From positions 1 through 36,036 of the IMG/VR virus record IMGVR_UViG_3300027760_000048: a stretch of 36,036 nt of DNA. One strand, written 5' to 3'. The notes below the pieces were generated by a model that saw only the letters and a list, made by a program, of their open reading frames with translations, was not told the DNA's origin and did no database searches. Below are positions 22,015 to 30,384 of the stretch, piece after piece (positions within the stretch are counted from its first letter, which is position 1; every line of letters starts with the position of its first letter). A program made the position numbers and the translations under genes. This stretch comes from a virus.

Positions 22015-22764
22015 GTGAAAACAATATCATTGTTTGTTAATCATCCCGAATGTTCAACAGATTGTTGTGATGGGATGATTAAAGCACTATCGCCAAATTA
22101 CAAAATTAATCTATTCAATACAGATAGTGATTTACTGACAGTTTTAAATAATACAGATATAATTGCATTTCCTGGAGGTATCGGAGATGCAGATTCTTAT
22201 GATAAATTCTTTAGACGTAAACGTGCTAATATGATAGCAGATTTTGTTGAGTCTAAAGGATATTATCTCGGAATATGTATGGGTGCATATTGGGCTGGTA
22301 GTCACTATTTCGATATACTAGATGATATTGAACCTGTTCAGTATATTAAACAAAATACGGCAGACATTCGTAGGTCTTATTCTACAGTTGCCAATGTTAC
22401 TTGGAATGGCAATCCTGAGACAATGTTCTTCTACGATGGATGTGCATTGACAGGCAATCTAGAACGTGCTAAAATAGTCTCTACTTATGCGAATGGTGAC
22501 GCTATGGCAATCATTCAGAACCGTATAGGTGTGATTGGTTGTCATCCTGAGAGTCAAAAGTATTGGTATGAGAAACCTAGACAGTACATATCAAAACACT
22601 GGCACGAAGAACGAACGCATAAATTATTGTTGGATTTTGTTGATGAATTGACTGAAAATGCTAATATACACATATCAAAAATCGAAGAAGAAAAAAGTTC
22701 CCGCAAAGAAAATGGCGGAATATCAGAAGTGGCAAGATTCCTTACCGACAACTTCATTCTCTAA
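22015..22764 (+). CDS. Class I glutamine amidotransferase-like protein (BPL_N-type)
   Basis: The 249-residue protein has a GATase1-like fold: IIAFPGGIGDADSYDKFF, a nucleophile elbow GICMGAYWAG with C88, and GCHPES with H177 and E179 as the rest of the triad. This is closest to the N-terminal domain of biotin-protein-ligase-like proteins (BPL_N). It begins with GTG at 22015, four bases after the upstream stop, with no strong ribosome site. Its last 107 bases overlap the next gene in another frame. Substrate unknown; it has no fused synthetase domain. Confidence 0.75.
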   Translation: MKTISLFVNHPECSTDCCDGMIKALSPNYKINLFNTDSDLLTVLNNTDIIAFPGGIGDADSYDKFFRRKRANMIADFVESKGYYLGICMGAYWAGSHYFDILDDIEPVQYIKQNTADIRRSYSTVANVTWNGNPETMFFYDGCALTGNLERAKIVSTYANGDAMAIIQNRIGVIGCHPESQKYWYEKPRQYISKHWHEERTHKLLLDFVDELTENANIHISKIEEEKSSRKENGGISEVARFLTDNFIL

Positions 22765-22999
22765 AGGCTTCAAAAAACCTGCCAAAACAGTAGAAGCATA
22801 TCAGCCTCCGAAAGCATATGTACGTGAAACTGTACGTCATCCCAGTTTAGCGACAGTTGGCGACAGTTGCACTAAACCAATTCATGGCAAAGTTTACACT
22901 GGCGACAAGATGATCGGTATTGGTACGCTACACAAAAGCAATGCAGTTCCTATTTTCTCTAGCGATGATGCAAAGGACCAAGCGTCAATGCGAAGATAA
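22658..22999 (+). CDS. Conserved T4-like phage protein with GxGTLHKSNAVPxF motif
   Basis: The 113-residue basic product ends with MIGIGTLHKSNAVPIFSSDD then AKDQASMRR, a C-terminus I recognise from a conserved hypothetical family of T4-like aquatic phages (GIATMHKSNAVPV...IANMRR). A basic start with KKKKVPAKK also fits the family, supporting ATG 22658 and hence a real 107-base overlap with the amidotransferase-like gene. An in-frame ATG at 22712 is the alternative start. Function unknown. Confidence 0.7.
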   Translation: MLIYTYQKSKKKKVPAKKMAEYQKWQDSLPTTSFSKGFKKPAKTVEAYQPPKAYVRETVRHPSLATVGDSCTKPIHGKVYTGDKMIGIGTLHKSNAVPIFSSDDAKDQASMRR

Positions 23000-23000
23000 T

Positions 23001-23008
23001 TATAAATA
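23001..23008 (+). promoter_or_regulatory. T4-type late promoter (TATAAATA)
   Basis: Exact TATAAATA, 25 nt before the DUF6267 ATG. Predicted start near 23014. Confidence 0.8.
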
Positions 23009-23032
23009 GGTCTATTGCAACGACAGACCTAT
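23006..23032 (+). promoter_or_regulatory. 8-bp hairpin joining late promoter and start codon
   Basis: ATAGGTCT (23006-23013) and AGACCTAT (23025-23032) pair perfectly around an 11-nt loop. The 5' arm overlaps the late box and the 3' arm ends one base before the ATG. Read-through RNA would form it; RNA started at the late promoter would lack the 5' arm. Confidence 0.6.
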
Positions 23033-23033
23033 C

Positions 23034-24260
23034 ATGCTTAAATTTAAAGAATACCTTATAGAGAAAAAAAACACTCACATGGAACATGCGGAAGACGATG
23101 TTCTAAATGGTGGTGTTGAAGGAACAAGAGACAGCATAAACGCACTCAGAGCGGTGCGTGACATGCTTGCTGGACATTCCAAAAGCAAAGTTGACATTTC
23201 AGTCAAGTGGGATGGTGCGCCAGCAGTCTTTGCAGGACAAGACCCAACAGACGGCAAATTCTTTGTTGCGAAGAAGGGTGTCTTCAATAAAAATCCCAAA
23301 GTATACAAAACTCCAGCAGATATCGATGCAGACACTTCTGGTGACTTAGCAGACAAACTCAAAGCGTGTTTGATGTGGTTGCCTAAGATTGGTATCAAAG
23401 GCGTCATTCAGGGCGACTTGCTATTCACACAATCCGATTTGAAGACAGAGACAATCGATGGTGAATCATATGTCACGTTTCATCCAAACACTTTAGTCTA
23501 TGCAGTACCAACAGGAACAGAACTTGCTAAACAAATACAAAAAGCAAAGATTGGTATTGTCTGGCACACAATCTACGAAGGTGATTCTTTCGAAACAATG
23601 TCAGCAGTCTTTGGCAAAGACATTCTAAGCACACTTACTCAAAGTCCAAACGTTTGGATGACAAGTGCAGTCTATCACGATGTTTCAGGTAAAGCGACAT
23701 TGACTCAAGTAGAAAATGACGAAGTGACATCGATTCTATCTGAAGCCGGAAAGATATTCCAAAAACTAGATGCCGCTACTCTAAACTATATCAATACAGA
23801 CGAAGACTTGATTGAACGCATCAAGACATTCAACAATTCAAAAGTGCGTCAACAGTTGAAAATCACTAACGTCAAAGCGCACGTTAAAGAATTAATTACA
23901 TACATTGAAGACTATTACGAGAAACAAGCCGAAGGCAAAGGTGAACGTGGTCGTGCTACTCAGATGCTAAAGAAGAGCAAAGTTCTCAAATTCTTCTCAC
24001 CAAAAAACAAAACACATTTAGAAGATATTTTCACAATGATGAATCTATTAGCAGAAGCGAAGTTGATTCTAATTAAGAAGATGGATGAAGTTAAGACGTT
24101 GAATACTTTCTTGTTGACAAAGAAAGGTTACGAAGTAACTGGTGTTGAGGGTTATGTTGCTATTGATAAGATTAAAGGCAATGCAGTCAAGTTGGTTGAC
24201 AGAATGCAATTCAGTTACGCAAACTTCTCACCTGATGTTATTAAAGGTTGGCAGAGGTAA
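23034..24260 (+). CDS. DUF6267-family protein, nucleotidyltransferase-like motifs
   Basis: The 408-residue product belongs to a family (DUF6267) of T4-like aquatic phages. Its core contains KWDGAPAVFAG with K58-x-D60-G61, the KxDG core of covalent nucleotidyltransferases (ligases and capping enzymes), then a DGKFFVAKKGVFNKN stretch and VIQGDLLFT further on. The arginine two residues after the glycine in many ligases is absent, so enzymatic identity is uncertain. Helices dominate after residue 240. It starts the late/structural part of the window under a late promoter, so it may be virion-associated or act in packaging repair. Confidence 0.75.
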   Translation: MLKFKEYLIEKKNTHMEHAEDDVLNGGVEGTRDSINALRAVRDMLAGHSKSKVDISVKWDGAPAVFAGQDPTDGKFFVAKKGVFNKNPKVYKTPADIDADTSGDLADKLKACLMWLPKIGIKGVIQGDLLFTQSDLKTETIDGESYVTFHPNTLVYAVPTGTELAKQIQKAKIGIVWHTIYEGDSFETMSAVFGKDILSTLTQSPNVWMTSAVYHDVSGKATLTQVENDEVTSILSEAGKIFQKLDAATLNYINTDEDLIERIKTFNNSKVRQQLKITNVKAHVKELITYIEDYYEKQAEGKGERGRATQMLKKSKVLKFFSPKNKTHLEDIFTMMNLLAEAKLILIKKMDEVKTLNTFLLTKKGYEVTGVEGYVAIDKIKGNAVKLVDRMQFSYANFSPDVIKGWQR

Positions 24261-24307
24261 TAAGGTTTAATTTGAAACCGGACACCTTTATGTATACATC
24301 GGGTAAA

Positions 24308-24315
24308 TATAAATA
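24308..24315 (+). promoter_or_regulatory. T4-type late promoter (TATAAATA)
   Basis: Exact TATAAATA 36 nt before the ATG at 24352, in the 91-base gap after DUF6267. AAAGGAAAA follows as ribosome site. Confidence 0.8.
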
Positions 24316-24351
24316 CTGGTAGATATGCACTAAACAAAGGAAAATAATAAA

Positions 24352-25146
24352 ATGGCACAAGAAGGATTTTTATATGAAGAGAATGCATATAAAGCGTTGA
24401 ACAAATACAAAATTTCAACGGGTGGAACTGCCGGTGCATCACACGACAAACCAGATTTGACTATTCAAAATAAATCGAAGAAAACTACTGGTTGTGAACT
24501 TAAAAATTCACCGACTGCCGCTGGTTCTTTAGTTATGAAATACTACGATGGTAAGTGGCAATTCGGTGATATTGGAACTGATCCTGAAAAAGAATTCTTA
24601 GTTGAATTAGCAAAGAAATTCAACTTGCTAAGAGAGATGAACACTAGTGGAACTCATGGTAAAGACTGGCGTGGTAAGGTGCCTTCTTTGCAAAATGATG
24701 AAAGAGGTAAAAAAGTCATAGTTGGTGCTAAAGATAAGGCGGCCGCCTACAAATCAGATTTAGAAAAGTTTGGGGCGCAAAATGAAGTGCATGTGCCTAT
24801 TCCAGCAAAAGCAATATGTGACTATTACATTGCAAAAAAATGTTCGTATATCAATGTGGGAACTCACGGATTCTTTACATTAGCAGGCAAAGACTTATTG
24901 GGTCTACAGCCAAAACTCAAAGCAAACAAGAATTCTCCGATTCCTGATTTTGCTACTAATGCATCTGCTGTTATTCGTGTTCGCTGTCAATATAAGGGTG
25001 GTGGAGACTATCAGTTTGTTATGACGTTACAATTCGGTAAAGTATCAAAATCCCCATATAACATTGCACCCCTTAAAAAAGGCGCTAGTGCGGCAATCGA
25101 TGAAGTAGCATTAAAGGCAGACCCCATAATTCTAGCATTCATGTAA
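24352..25146 (+). CDS. PD-(D/E)XK-like protein, late-expressed
   Basis: The 264-residue product has P34-D35, a 13-residue gap, and E49-L-K51 (HDKPDLTI then TGCELKNSP), the metal-binding core of PD-(D/E)XK nucleases. A conserved glutamate near the start (YEENAYKAL) fits the first core helix. The C-terminal half has a strand-rich region ending in DPIILAFM. Similar genes lie at this place in cyanophages, without an assigned role. Late boxes before and after suggest a late function such as resolving or trimming DNA for packaging, or a protein carried in the virion. Confidence 0.7.
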   Translation: MAQEGFLYEENAYKALNKYKISTGGTAGASHDKPDLTIQNKSKKTTGCELKNSPTAAGSLVMKYYDGKWQFGDIGTDPEKEFLVELAKKFNLLREMNTSGTHGKDWRGKVPSLQNDERGKKVIVGAKDKAAAYKSDLEKFGAQNEVHVPIPAKAICDYYIAKKCSYINVGTHGFFTLAGKDLLGLQPKLKANKNSPIPDFATNASAVIRVRCQYKGGGDYQFVMTLQFGKVSKSPYNIAPLKKGASAAIDEVALKADPIILAFM

Positions 25147-25148
25147 AT

Positions 25149-25156
25149 TATAAATA
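25149..25156 (+). promoter_or_regulatory. T4-type late promoter (TATAAATA)
   Basis: Exact TATAAATA three bases after the upstream stop and 63 nt before the ATG at 25220. Confidence 0.8.
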
Positions 25157-25219
25157 AAGTATAACTCAGTTAGGCTACGGCAAACCTGTACAGATAAGTC
25201 TACGGAAAACTCTAAGAAT

Positions 25220-27652
25220 ATGAAATCGTTTAAAGAATCAGTATTGCTTGATGAAGCAAAAGCAAAAGGCAAAGTAATTGTCGTGTACGGTGGTGGCTTT
25301 CAGCCATTTCATGCCGGACATTTGAGTAGTTACACTCAAGCCAAATCCAAATTTCACACACCAGACTTTTATGTTGCATCTAGCAACGACACAAAGGTCC
25401 GCCCAATCCCATTCAAAGATAAAGAATTCCTAGCACAACAAGCAGGAGTTACAGACGATTTCGTTCAGGTCGTTCAGCCGATTAATCCGGAAGAGATTAT
25501 GAAGAAGTATGACGAAAAGAAAGACATTCTCATTCTTGTTCGTTCAGAACGTGACCCAATGAAGTACACAAAAAAAGATGGTTCACCAGCATATTATCAG
25601 CCATTTGTTAGCATTGACAAATGTGAATCATTTGAGACACACGCATATATTTTTGTAACTAAGAAACATGACTTTACAGTTAATGGTAAAGAAGCATTCT
25701 CTGGCAGTCAAGTTAGAAAAATGTATTCAGACGCAGACTCAGAAGAAAGAGATAAAATCATAAGCGATTTATATCCAAAAGCAAAAAATAAAGCTAAAGT
25801 GAAAAAACTTTTAGACAAATACATAGGTGGTGGCATGAACGAAGAATTAGAACAACAGGACGAAGCAGTACTTGGTTACGCACAACGTAGACATAGAGCG
25901 CAACAATTTAAAAGAATGGCTAAGAGATTGCTTAGATCAAGACAGTTGCAAGCAAAACGTGCGCCAGATAATAAACGTGTCCAGAGAGGGGCTAAAAAAT
26001 TAGCATATAAATTCTTCAGACAGCGTTATGCTTCTGGTGGAAAAAGTTATGCGGATTTGAGTACTGGAGAAAAAATCTCTATCGATACACGATTACAAAA
26101 AATGTTACCTAGCATTAGAAAACTAGCGGCACGTTTAATTCCTCTTGCAAGAAAAAATGCATTGGATAGAAGAACGCAAGCAATGATGGCATCTAAGGTT
26201 AAAAAAGAAGACGTTAATCAAATGTTTGGAACATTTGTTGAAGCAGTTAAAACTCCAGAGGCTAGGAAAGAATCTTCTAGACTAGACCAATTAGTTCGTT
26301 TAGGTTTAGCTGATACAAAATCTCTATCTACCATAAAGCGTTCTGTTGATAAATTAAAAAGCGGAGATGTATTGTCTCCACAAGAACGTAGCGCAACGAA
26401 TGATTTGCTAACAACATTACTTGATATGGTAACATCAAGTGACGCATTATTCAGAATGACAAAGACACAGTTGCAAAAAGAATCAAATCTAATGTGCAAT
26501 TATACTCCAGAAGGTGTCATGTGTGAACAGCACGGAATGAATGATTGCATGTATGAAAGTGATGATGGCGATTACGAAGATGATGATTCCGCAGAGATGG
26601 ACGGAATTTCAATGGCACAAATTCAATTATCTAACATTTGTGACGATGCTGAAGATTTAATCCAGCAGTTGGATGATATGGATGAAGAACCTGATGAATG
26701 GGTTCTATCTAAGATTACTAAGGCAGAAGATTACATTGCTACAGTTCGTGACTATCTAGAATTCGATGATAACTTTGAAGACGATGGTGAAGATGATGAT
26801 GGAGAATATGGTAATGAAGTCGATGCGTATATAAATGATATGGAGCCGGCCGACTTTGGTGATGCATACGAAGAATTTAAACCAATCATTGAAGAGATTA
26901 AGAGTCTATACAATAAGTCTGAGAAGTCTGGCATTTCATATGACGTTCTAAAAGAAGTTTATCGCCGTGGTTTAGCATCAACTAAAAAAGGTACGATGAC
27001 ACAAGAACAATGGGCTTTTGCTAGAGTGAATTCATTCATTACACGTAGAGGTAGTTCTTGGTTAAATGAAGATAAAGATTTAGCAGAAAAAGTTACATTG
27101 AATAAAATGTTTGAAGCATTAGAATGGGGTACAGATGCAATGCGTAAATCATACGCAGCCGATACTCCAGGACAATCAACGGATATTCAAAATGCAGACC
27201 ATTGCTGTGATGATTGCAAAGAAGTTGATGAAGGTTTGAAAGACCCAAAAGATAATCCTTGCTGGAAAGGATACAAACCAGTTGGCACAAAAGTTAAAAA
27301 TGGTAAAACTGTTCCTAATTGTGTTCCCGTTGAAGAAGATATTGCAGAAGAAGTTGATTGGGTAAATATTTTATTTGAAGCAGATTATCAAGGTAAAACT
27401 GTCAAATTAAATGATCCATTCAGAACACCTGATGGTCCTAAAAAGTTTGGTGTCTACACTATGGGTCCAAATGGTAAAGTTGTTGTCGTTCGTTTTGGTG
27501 ATCCTAATATGGAAATCAAACGTGACGATCCTGAAAGATTAAAAAGCTATCGTGCTAGACACGGTTGCGACAATCCTGGACCAAAGTGGAAAGCAAACTA
27601 TTGGTCTTGCCAAATGTGGCGTTCAGACAAAAGCGTAAGCGATTTAGATTAA
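25220..27652 (+). CDS. Cytidylyltransferase-like domain fused to a large modular virion-type protein
   Basis: The 810-residue protein is modular. Residues 1-200 are a nucleotidyltransferase of the HxGH class: HAGH at 31-34 and SGSQVRKMY near 161, as in NMN adenylyl- and cytidylyltransferases. Residues 215-310 are a very basic helical module (RRHRAQQFKRMAKRL onward) known from T4-like prohead core-type proteins. An acidic segment follows (about 445-555). Near 680 is NPCWKGYKPVGTKVKNGK ending in CVPVEE, and near 779 RHGCDNPGPKWKANYWSC, both recurring in aquatic T4-like structural polyproteins. It is under a late promoter. It probably enters the prohead and may be processed by the prohead protease; this is inference. 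Confidence 0.75.
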   Translation: MKSFKESVLLDEAKAKGKVIVVYGGGFQPFHAGHLSSYTQAKSKFHTPDFYVASSNDTKVRPIPFKDKEFLAQQAGVTDDFVQVVQPINPEEIMKKYDEKKDILILVRSERDPMKYTKKDGSPAYYQPFVSIDKCESFETHAYIFVTKKHDFTVNGKEAFSGSQVRKMYSDADSEERDKIISDLYPKAKNKAKVKKLLDKYIGGGMNEELEQQDEAVLGYAQRRHRAQQFKRMAKRLLRSRQLQAKRAPDNKRVQRGAKKLAYKFFRQRYASGGKSYADLSTGEKISIDTRLQKMLPSIRKLAARLIPLARKNALDRRTQAMMASKVKKEDVNQMFGTFVEAVKTPEARKESSRLDQLVRLGLADTKSLSTIKRSVDKLKSGDVLSPQERSATNDLLTTLLDMVTSSDALFRMTKTQLQKESNLMCNYTPEGVMCEQHGMNDCMYESDDGDYEDDDSAEMDGISMAQIQLSNICDDAEDLIQQLDDMDEEPDEWVLSKITKAEDYIATVRDYLEFDDNFEDDGEDDDGEYGNEVDAYINDMEPADFGDAYEEFKPIIEEIKSLYNKSEKSGISYDVLKEVYRRGLASTKKGTMTQEQWAFARVNSFITRRGSSWLNEDKDLAEKVTLNKMFEALEWGTDAMRKSYAADTPGQSTDIQNADHCCDDCKEVDEGLKDPKDNPCWKGYKPVGTKVKNGKTVPNCVPVEEDIAEEVDWVNILFEADYQGKTVKLNDPFRTPDGPKKFGVYTMGPNGKVVVVRFGDPNMEIKRDDPERLKSYRARHGCDNPGPKWKANYWSCQMWRSDKSVSDLD

Positions 27653-27665
27653 AGCGGAGATACAC

Positions 27666-29873
27666 ATGAAAAATATAGAAGAAGCAAAAGTTGGATCAGG
27701 TACAGCAGTCGCAAATAAAGACGCAGAAAAACGTGCCCAATTAACATTGAAGAGCATTAAATTGAGAATCAAGCAACAAAAAGAACGTGAAGCACTTGCA
27801 TCACAGAAAAAAGCTGTTAGTACTGAAGAAACAGTTGTGGAATCATTCAGCCCATCTCAGATTGCCGCTTTGAAAGCAGAGTACTCTAAGATTAATACAA
27901 TTGATCCAGATAGCGACACATACAAGAAGTTGATTGCTATGCTTGATAAATTAGATTTAAAATCTTTAAAATCTCTTGCTGATGCAAATGTAAAATTTGT
28001 ATCTAAACTTGCACAGAATCGTGTTCTTAGAAAGAGCATGAAAAAAGAAGACGTTCAGCTTGATGAAATTTCAACGAAACTTTTAGCTAAAGCCGCACAC
28101 GCCGCTTCCGATCCTGATGCAGATTATCATTATGGTAAGTCACACGATCCTCAAAAATTTGCAGATCGTGCTAAGAAAACCAAAGATGCAAAATCTGCGG
28201 CCGCAGTTCAAGGTGCCGCAGATGCTAAAGGCCACTATACAAGACCAGGACACACTCTTGGGTCCTATGATAAACTCGCACACAGAAGTCCAGCCCGTGT
28301 AACTAGCGCAGGAAAAGCAAACAAACAAGATGTTAACAAATTAAAAAAGAGTATAAGTCTAAAGGTTGAAGAAGGTGAATCTATTGATGAATTGTCTACA
28401 AACAAATTAGCAGACTACAAAAAGAAAGCCGGTGCAGATGCATCAGCCGCAGACAAAGCAGGCGATATCAAAAAAGGTAACAAACGTTTCTCTGGCATTA
28501 TGAAAGCCACTAGAAAACAATTTGACAATGATTCAAAGCAAGGTATGTCAGAGGCTTCACAAAGAGTTGACTCACTTGTGACTGACGCATTAAAAGTGAT
28601 GCAAGGTTCAGAATTAAAAGACGCTGTGCAAGCACTAAAGACTGTACTTGGAGATAGAGAATACAATGACCGCCGTGGGCATTACAATTTCTATGTTAAA
28701 CAACTAGTTGACATGTATGGTAAGAAAACAAATGAAGAGTTGTCACCAAAGCAAAAAGAAATTGACAAGAACAAAAACGGAAAGATTGATGGTTTTGATT
28801 TAGCCGCAATTCGCAATAAAAAGAAACCACAAGGTGCAGACTTTGCCGCACAAAGACGTAAAGAAAGACTTGCATCTAATGGGCGTATGGATGAAGGAAA
28901 ATCTGATTACGAAATCTATCACAAAGATTATTCTTCAGCAGTACAAACAGCTATCAAACAAGCAGAGAAGCGTGGCTTTGAAGTAGACATGGATGATTGG
29001 CACGATAAAGTTGCTACTGGTCCTAAGAAACCTTCTGCTGGTAAAACAAATTCATTCTCCGTCAAGTTGAAGAAAGACGGCAAAGAATCTAAGAAAACAT
29101 TGCACCTTCAAGTGTACAACATGGACAATCACAAGTATGAGTTGAACATGTACATTGAAGAAGTTCAGTTGGACGAATTGAACAAAGATACATTGTACTC
29201 TTATGTGAAAAAATCCGAAAAGGATCAAGACATTCAATTGGATAAACTTTCTAGAGCCCTTGATAATAAAAAAAATATAGCCAAAGCAGTTGCGGCATTT
29301 AACAAAAATAGTCACAAATTTGCAAATAGGAGTGCTGGCCAAGAAAGAGCAGAAAAGCGTTTAGCCAAAGAAGCGGCATCACCTGCACAGCAAGCGGCTA
29401 TCGCTATTGCTATGAAGAAGGCTGGTAAGAAGCCAAAAGATATGGAAGAAAGTGACGCATACGACAAAAACGTTAAGCCTAGCGACAAGCCACACGATAA
29501 AGATGCCGCAGCCCAACGAGCAAAGCTAGCCGCATTGGCTGCCAGAAAAAAAATGTCTGAAGGTTTGATGGACAGAATTAAAGCTATCAAACGTGGTGTC
29601 GAAGCTAAAGCTAAAGCAGACGATCATTTCGACAAAGCAGGTGATCCAAAGAATGCAAACGCAAGCAAAGACTTAAAGAAAGCAGTTCGCTATCACAATC
29701 TTTTAAACAAAGAAGAAGTTGTGCTTGAAGCTAAGAAAAAAACTTTCAAAGATGTTAAAAAGAAAATGAAAGAAGAAACCCCAAGCAATGCTTCAGTCAA
29801 AAGGGGTGAGGCATTAACTGGTAAAAAAGAACCAATTGAAATCAATCCAGAATTAAAAGAAGAAGTAAAATAA
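27666..29873 (+). CDS. Modular repeat polyprotein, probable prohead/internal virion protein
   Basis: The 735-residue, Lys/Ala-rich protein is built of short helical modules separated by similar links: VQLDEIS at about 130-136, ESIDELS at 238-244, and VQLDELN at 500-506. Modules include YHYGKSHDPQKFADRAKK (155-171), LSTNKLADYKKKAGADAS (243-260), an EF-hand/dockerin-like loop DKNKNGKIDGFDL (367-379), and a LDKLSRALDNKKNIAKA region (527-541). The L/I-D-E links fit the (L/I)-x-E cleavage rule of the T4 gp21 prohead protease. Similar mosaics occur in T4-like aquatic phages. It may be cut in the prohead into many internal peptides. It starts 14 bases after the previous modular gene and shares its KKEDV link. 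Confidence 0.7.
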   Translation: MKNIEEAKVGSGTAVANKDAEKRAQLTLKSIKLRIKQQKEREALASQKKAVSTEETVVESFSPSQIAALKAEYSKINTIDPDSDTYKKLIAMLDKLDLKSLKSLADANVKFVSKLAQNRVLRKSMKKEDVQLDEISTKLLAKAAHAASDPDADYHYGKSHDPQKFADRAKKTKDAKSAAAVQGAADAKGHYTRPGHTLGSYDKLAHRSPARVTSAGKANKQDVNKLKKSISLKVEEGESIDELSTNKLADYKKKAGADASAADKAGDIKKGNKRFSGIMKATRKQFDNDSKQGMSEASQRVDSLVTDALKVMQGSELKDAVQALKTVLGDREYNDRRGHYNFYVKQLVDMYGKKTNEELSPKQKEIDKNKNGKIDGFDLAAIRNKKKPQGADFAAQRRKERLASNGRMDEGKSDYEIYHKDYSSAVQTAIKQAEKRGFEVDMDDWHDKVATGPKKPSAGKTNSFSVKLKKDGKESKKTLHLQVYNMDNHKYELNMYIEEVQLDELNKDTLYSYVKKSEKDQDIQLDKLSRALDNKKNIAKAVAAFNKNSHKFANRSAGQERAEKRLAKEAASPAQQAAIAIAMKKAGKKPKDMEESDAYDKNVKPSDKPHDKDAAAQRAKLAALAARKKMSEGLMDRIKAIKRGVEAKAKADDHFDKAGDPKNANASKDLKKAVRYHNLLNKEEVVLEAKKKTFKDVKKKMKEETPSNASVKRGEALTGKKEPIEINPELKEEVK

Positions 29874-29874
29874 A

Positions 29875-30369
29875 ATGAATAATGGATTGCCGCAAATTTA
29901 TTGTGACATGGATCAAGTGTTAGTCAACTTTGTTGGTGGTGCTAATAAAGCATTAACTGCCGCAGGGCTAAAGTCTTTCCCACAAGAAGAAAAGAATGCT
30001 AAATGGGAAGCACTAAGTAATGTATCAAAATTTTGGGCTAACTTAGAGCCAATGCCTGATGCTATGATGTTGTGGAGATATATTAAGCCACATAATCCAT
30101 ATGTGCTATCGACACCATCTAAACGTATGGCAACATGCAAACCAGAAAAGATTGAGTGGGTTCGAAAGCATTTAGGTAATGTAGAACACATTTATCTTGT
30201 CCCAAGAGAGGATAAACAAAAATATGCAGTAAATAGCGATGGAACACCAAATCTATTGATTGATGACTATGAAAAAAACATCAAAGAATGGGTTTCCGCT
30301 GGAGGAATCGGAATACGACATATAAATAGTATGAACACTATTTCACAATTACGAAAACTAGGATATTAA
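29875..30369 (+). CDS. 5'(3')-deoxyribonucleotidase-like HAD phosphatase
   Basis: The 164-residue protein is of the NT5C/HAD type: YCDMDQVLVNF near residue 9 holds the DxDxV motif I, and LLIDDYEKNIKEW near 127 is motif IV with two aspartates. VLSTPSKR gives the Thr/Ser of motif II. These enzymes remove phosphate from deoxyribonucleotides and balance dNTP pools. It begins one base after the polyprotein stop. A late box for the next gene lies inside its 3' end, so it is probably made with the late genes. Confidence 0.8.
   Translation: MNNGLPQIYCDMDQVLVNFVGGANKALTAAGLKSFPQEEKNAKWEALSNVSKFWANLEPMPDAMMLWRYIKPHNPYVLSTPSKRMATCKPEKIEWVRKHLGNVEHIYLVPREDKQKYAVNSDGTPNLLIDDYEKNIKEWVSAGGIGIRHINSMNTISQLRKLGY
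30321..30328 (+). promoter_or_regulatory. T4-type late promoter inside the nucleotidase gene
   Basis: Exact TATAAATA 56 nt before the structural gene at 30385. Confidence 0.7.
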
Positions 30370-30384
30370 TAAAAGGAGAACACC

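Noticed and set aside
26829-26836. TATAAATG as a late promoter
   Set aside because: The final base differs from the TATAAATA consensus, and it lies mid-gene in acidic coding sequence with no gene start nearby.
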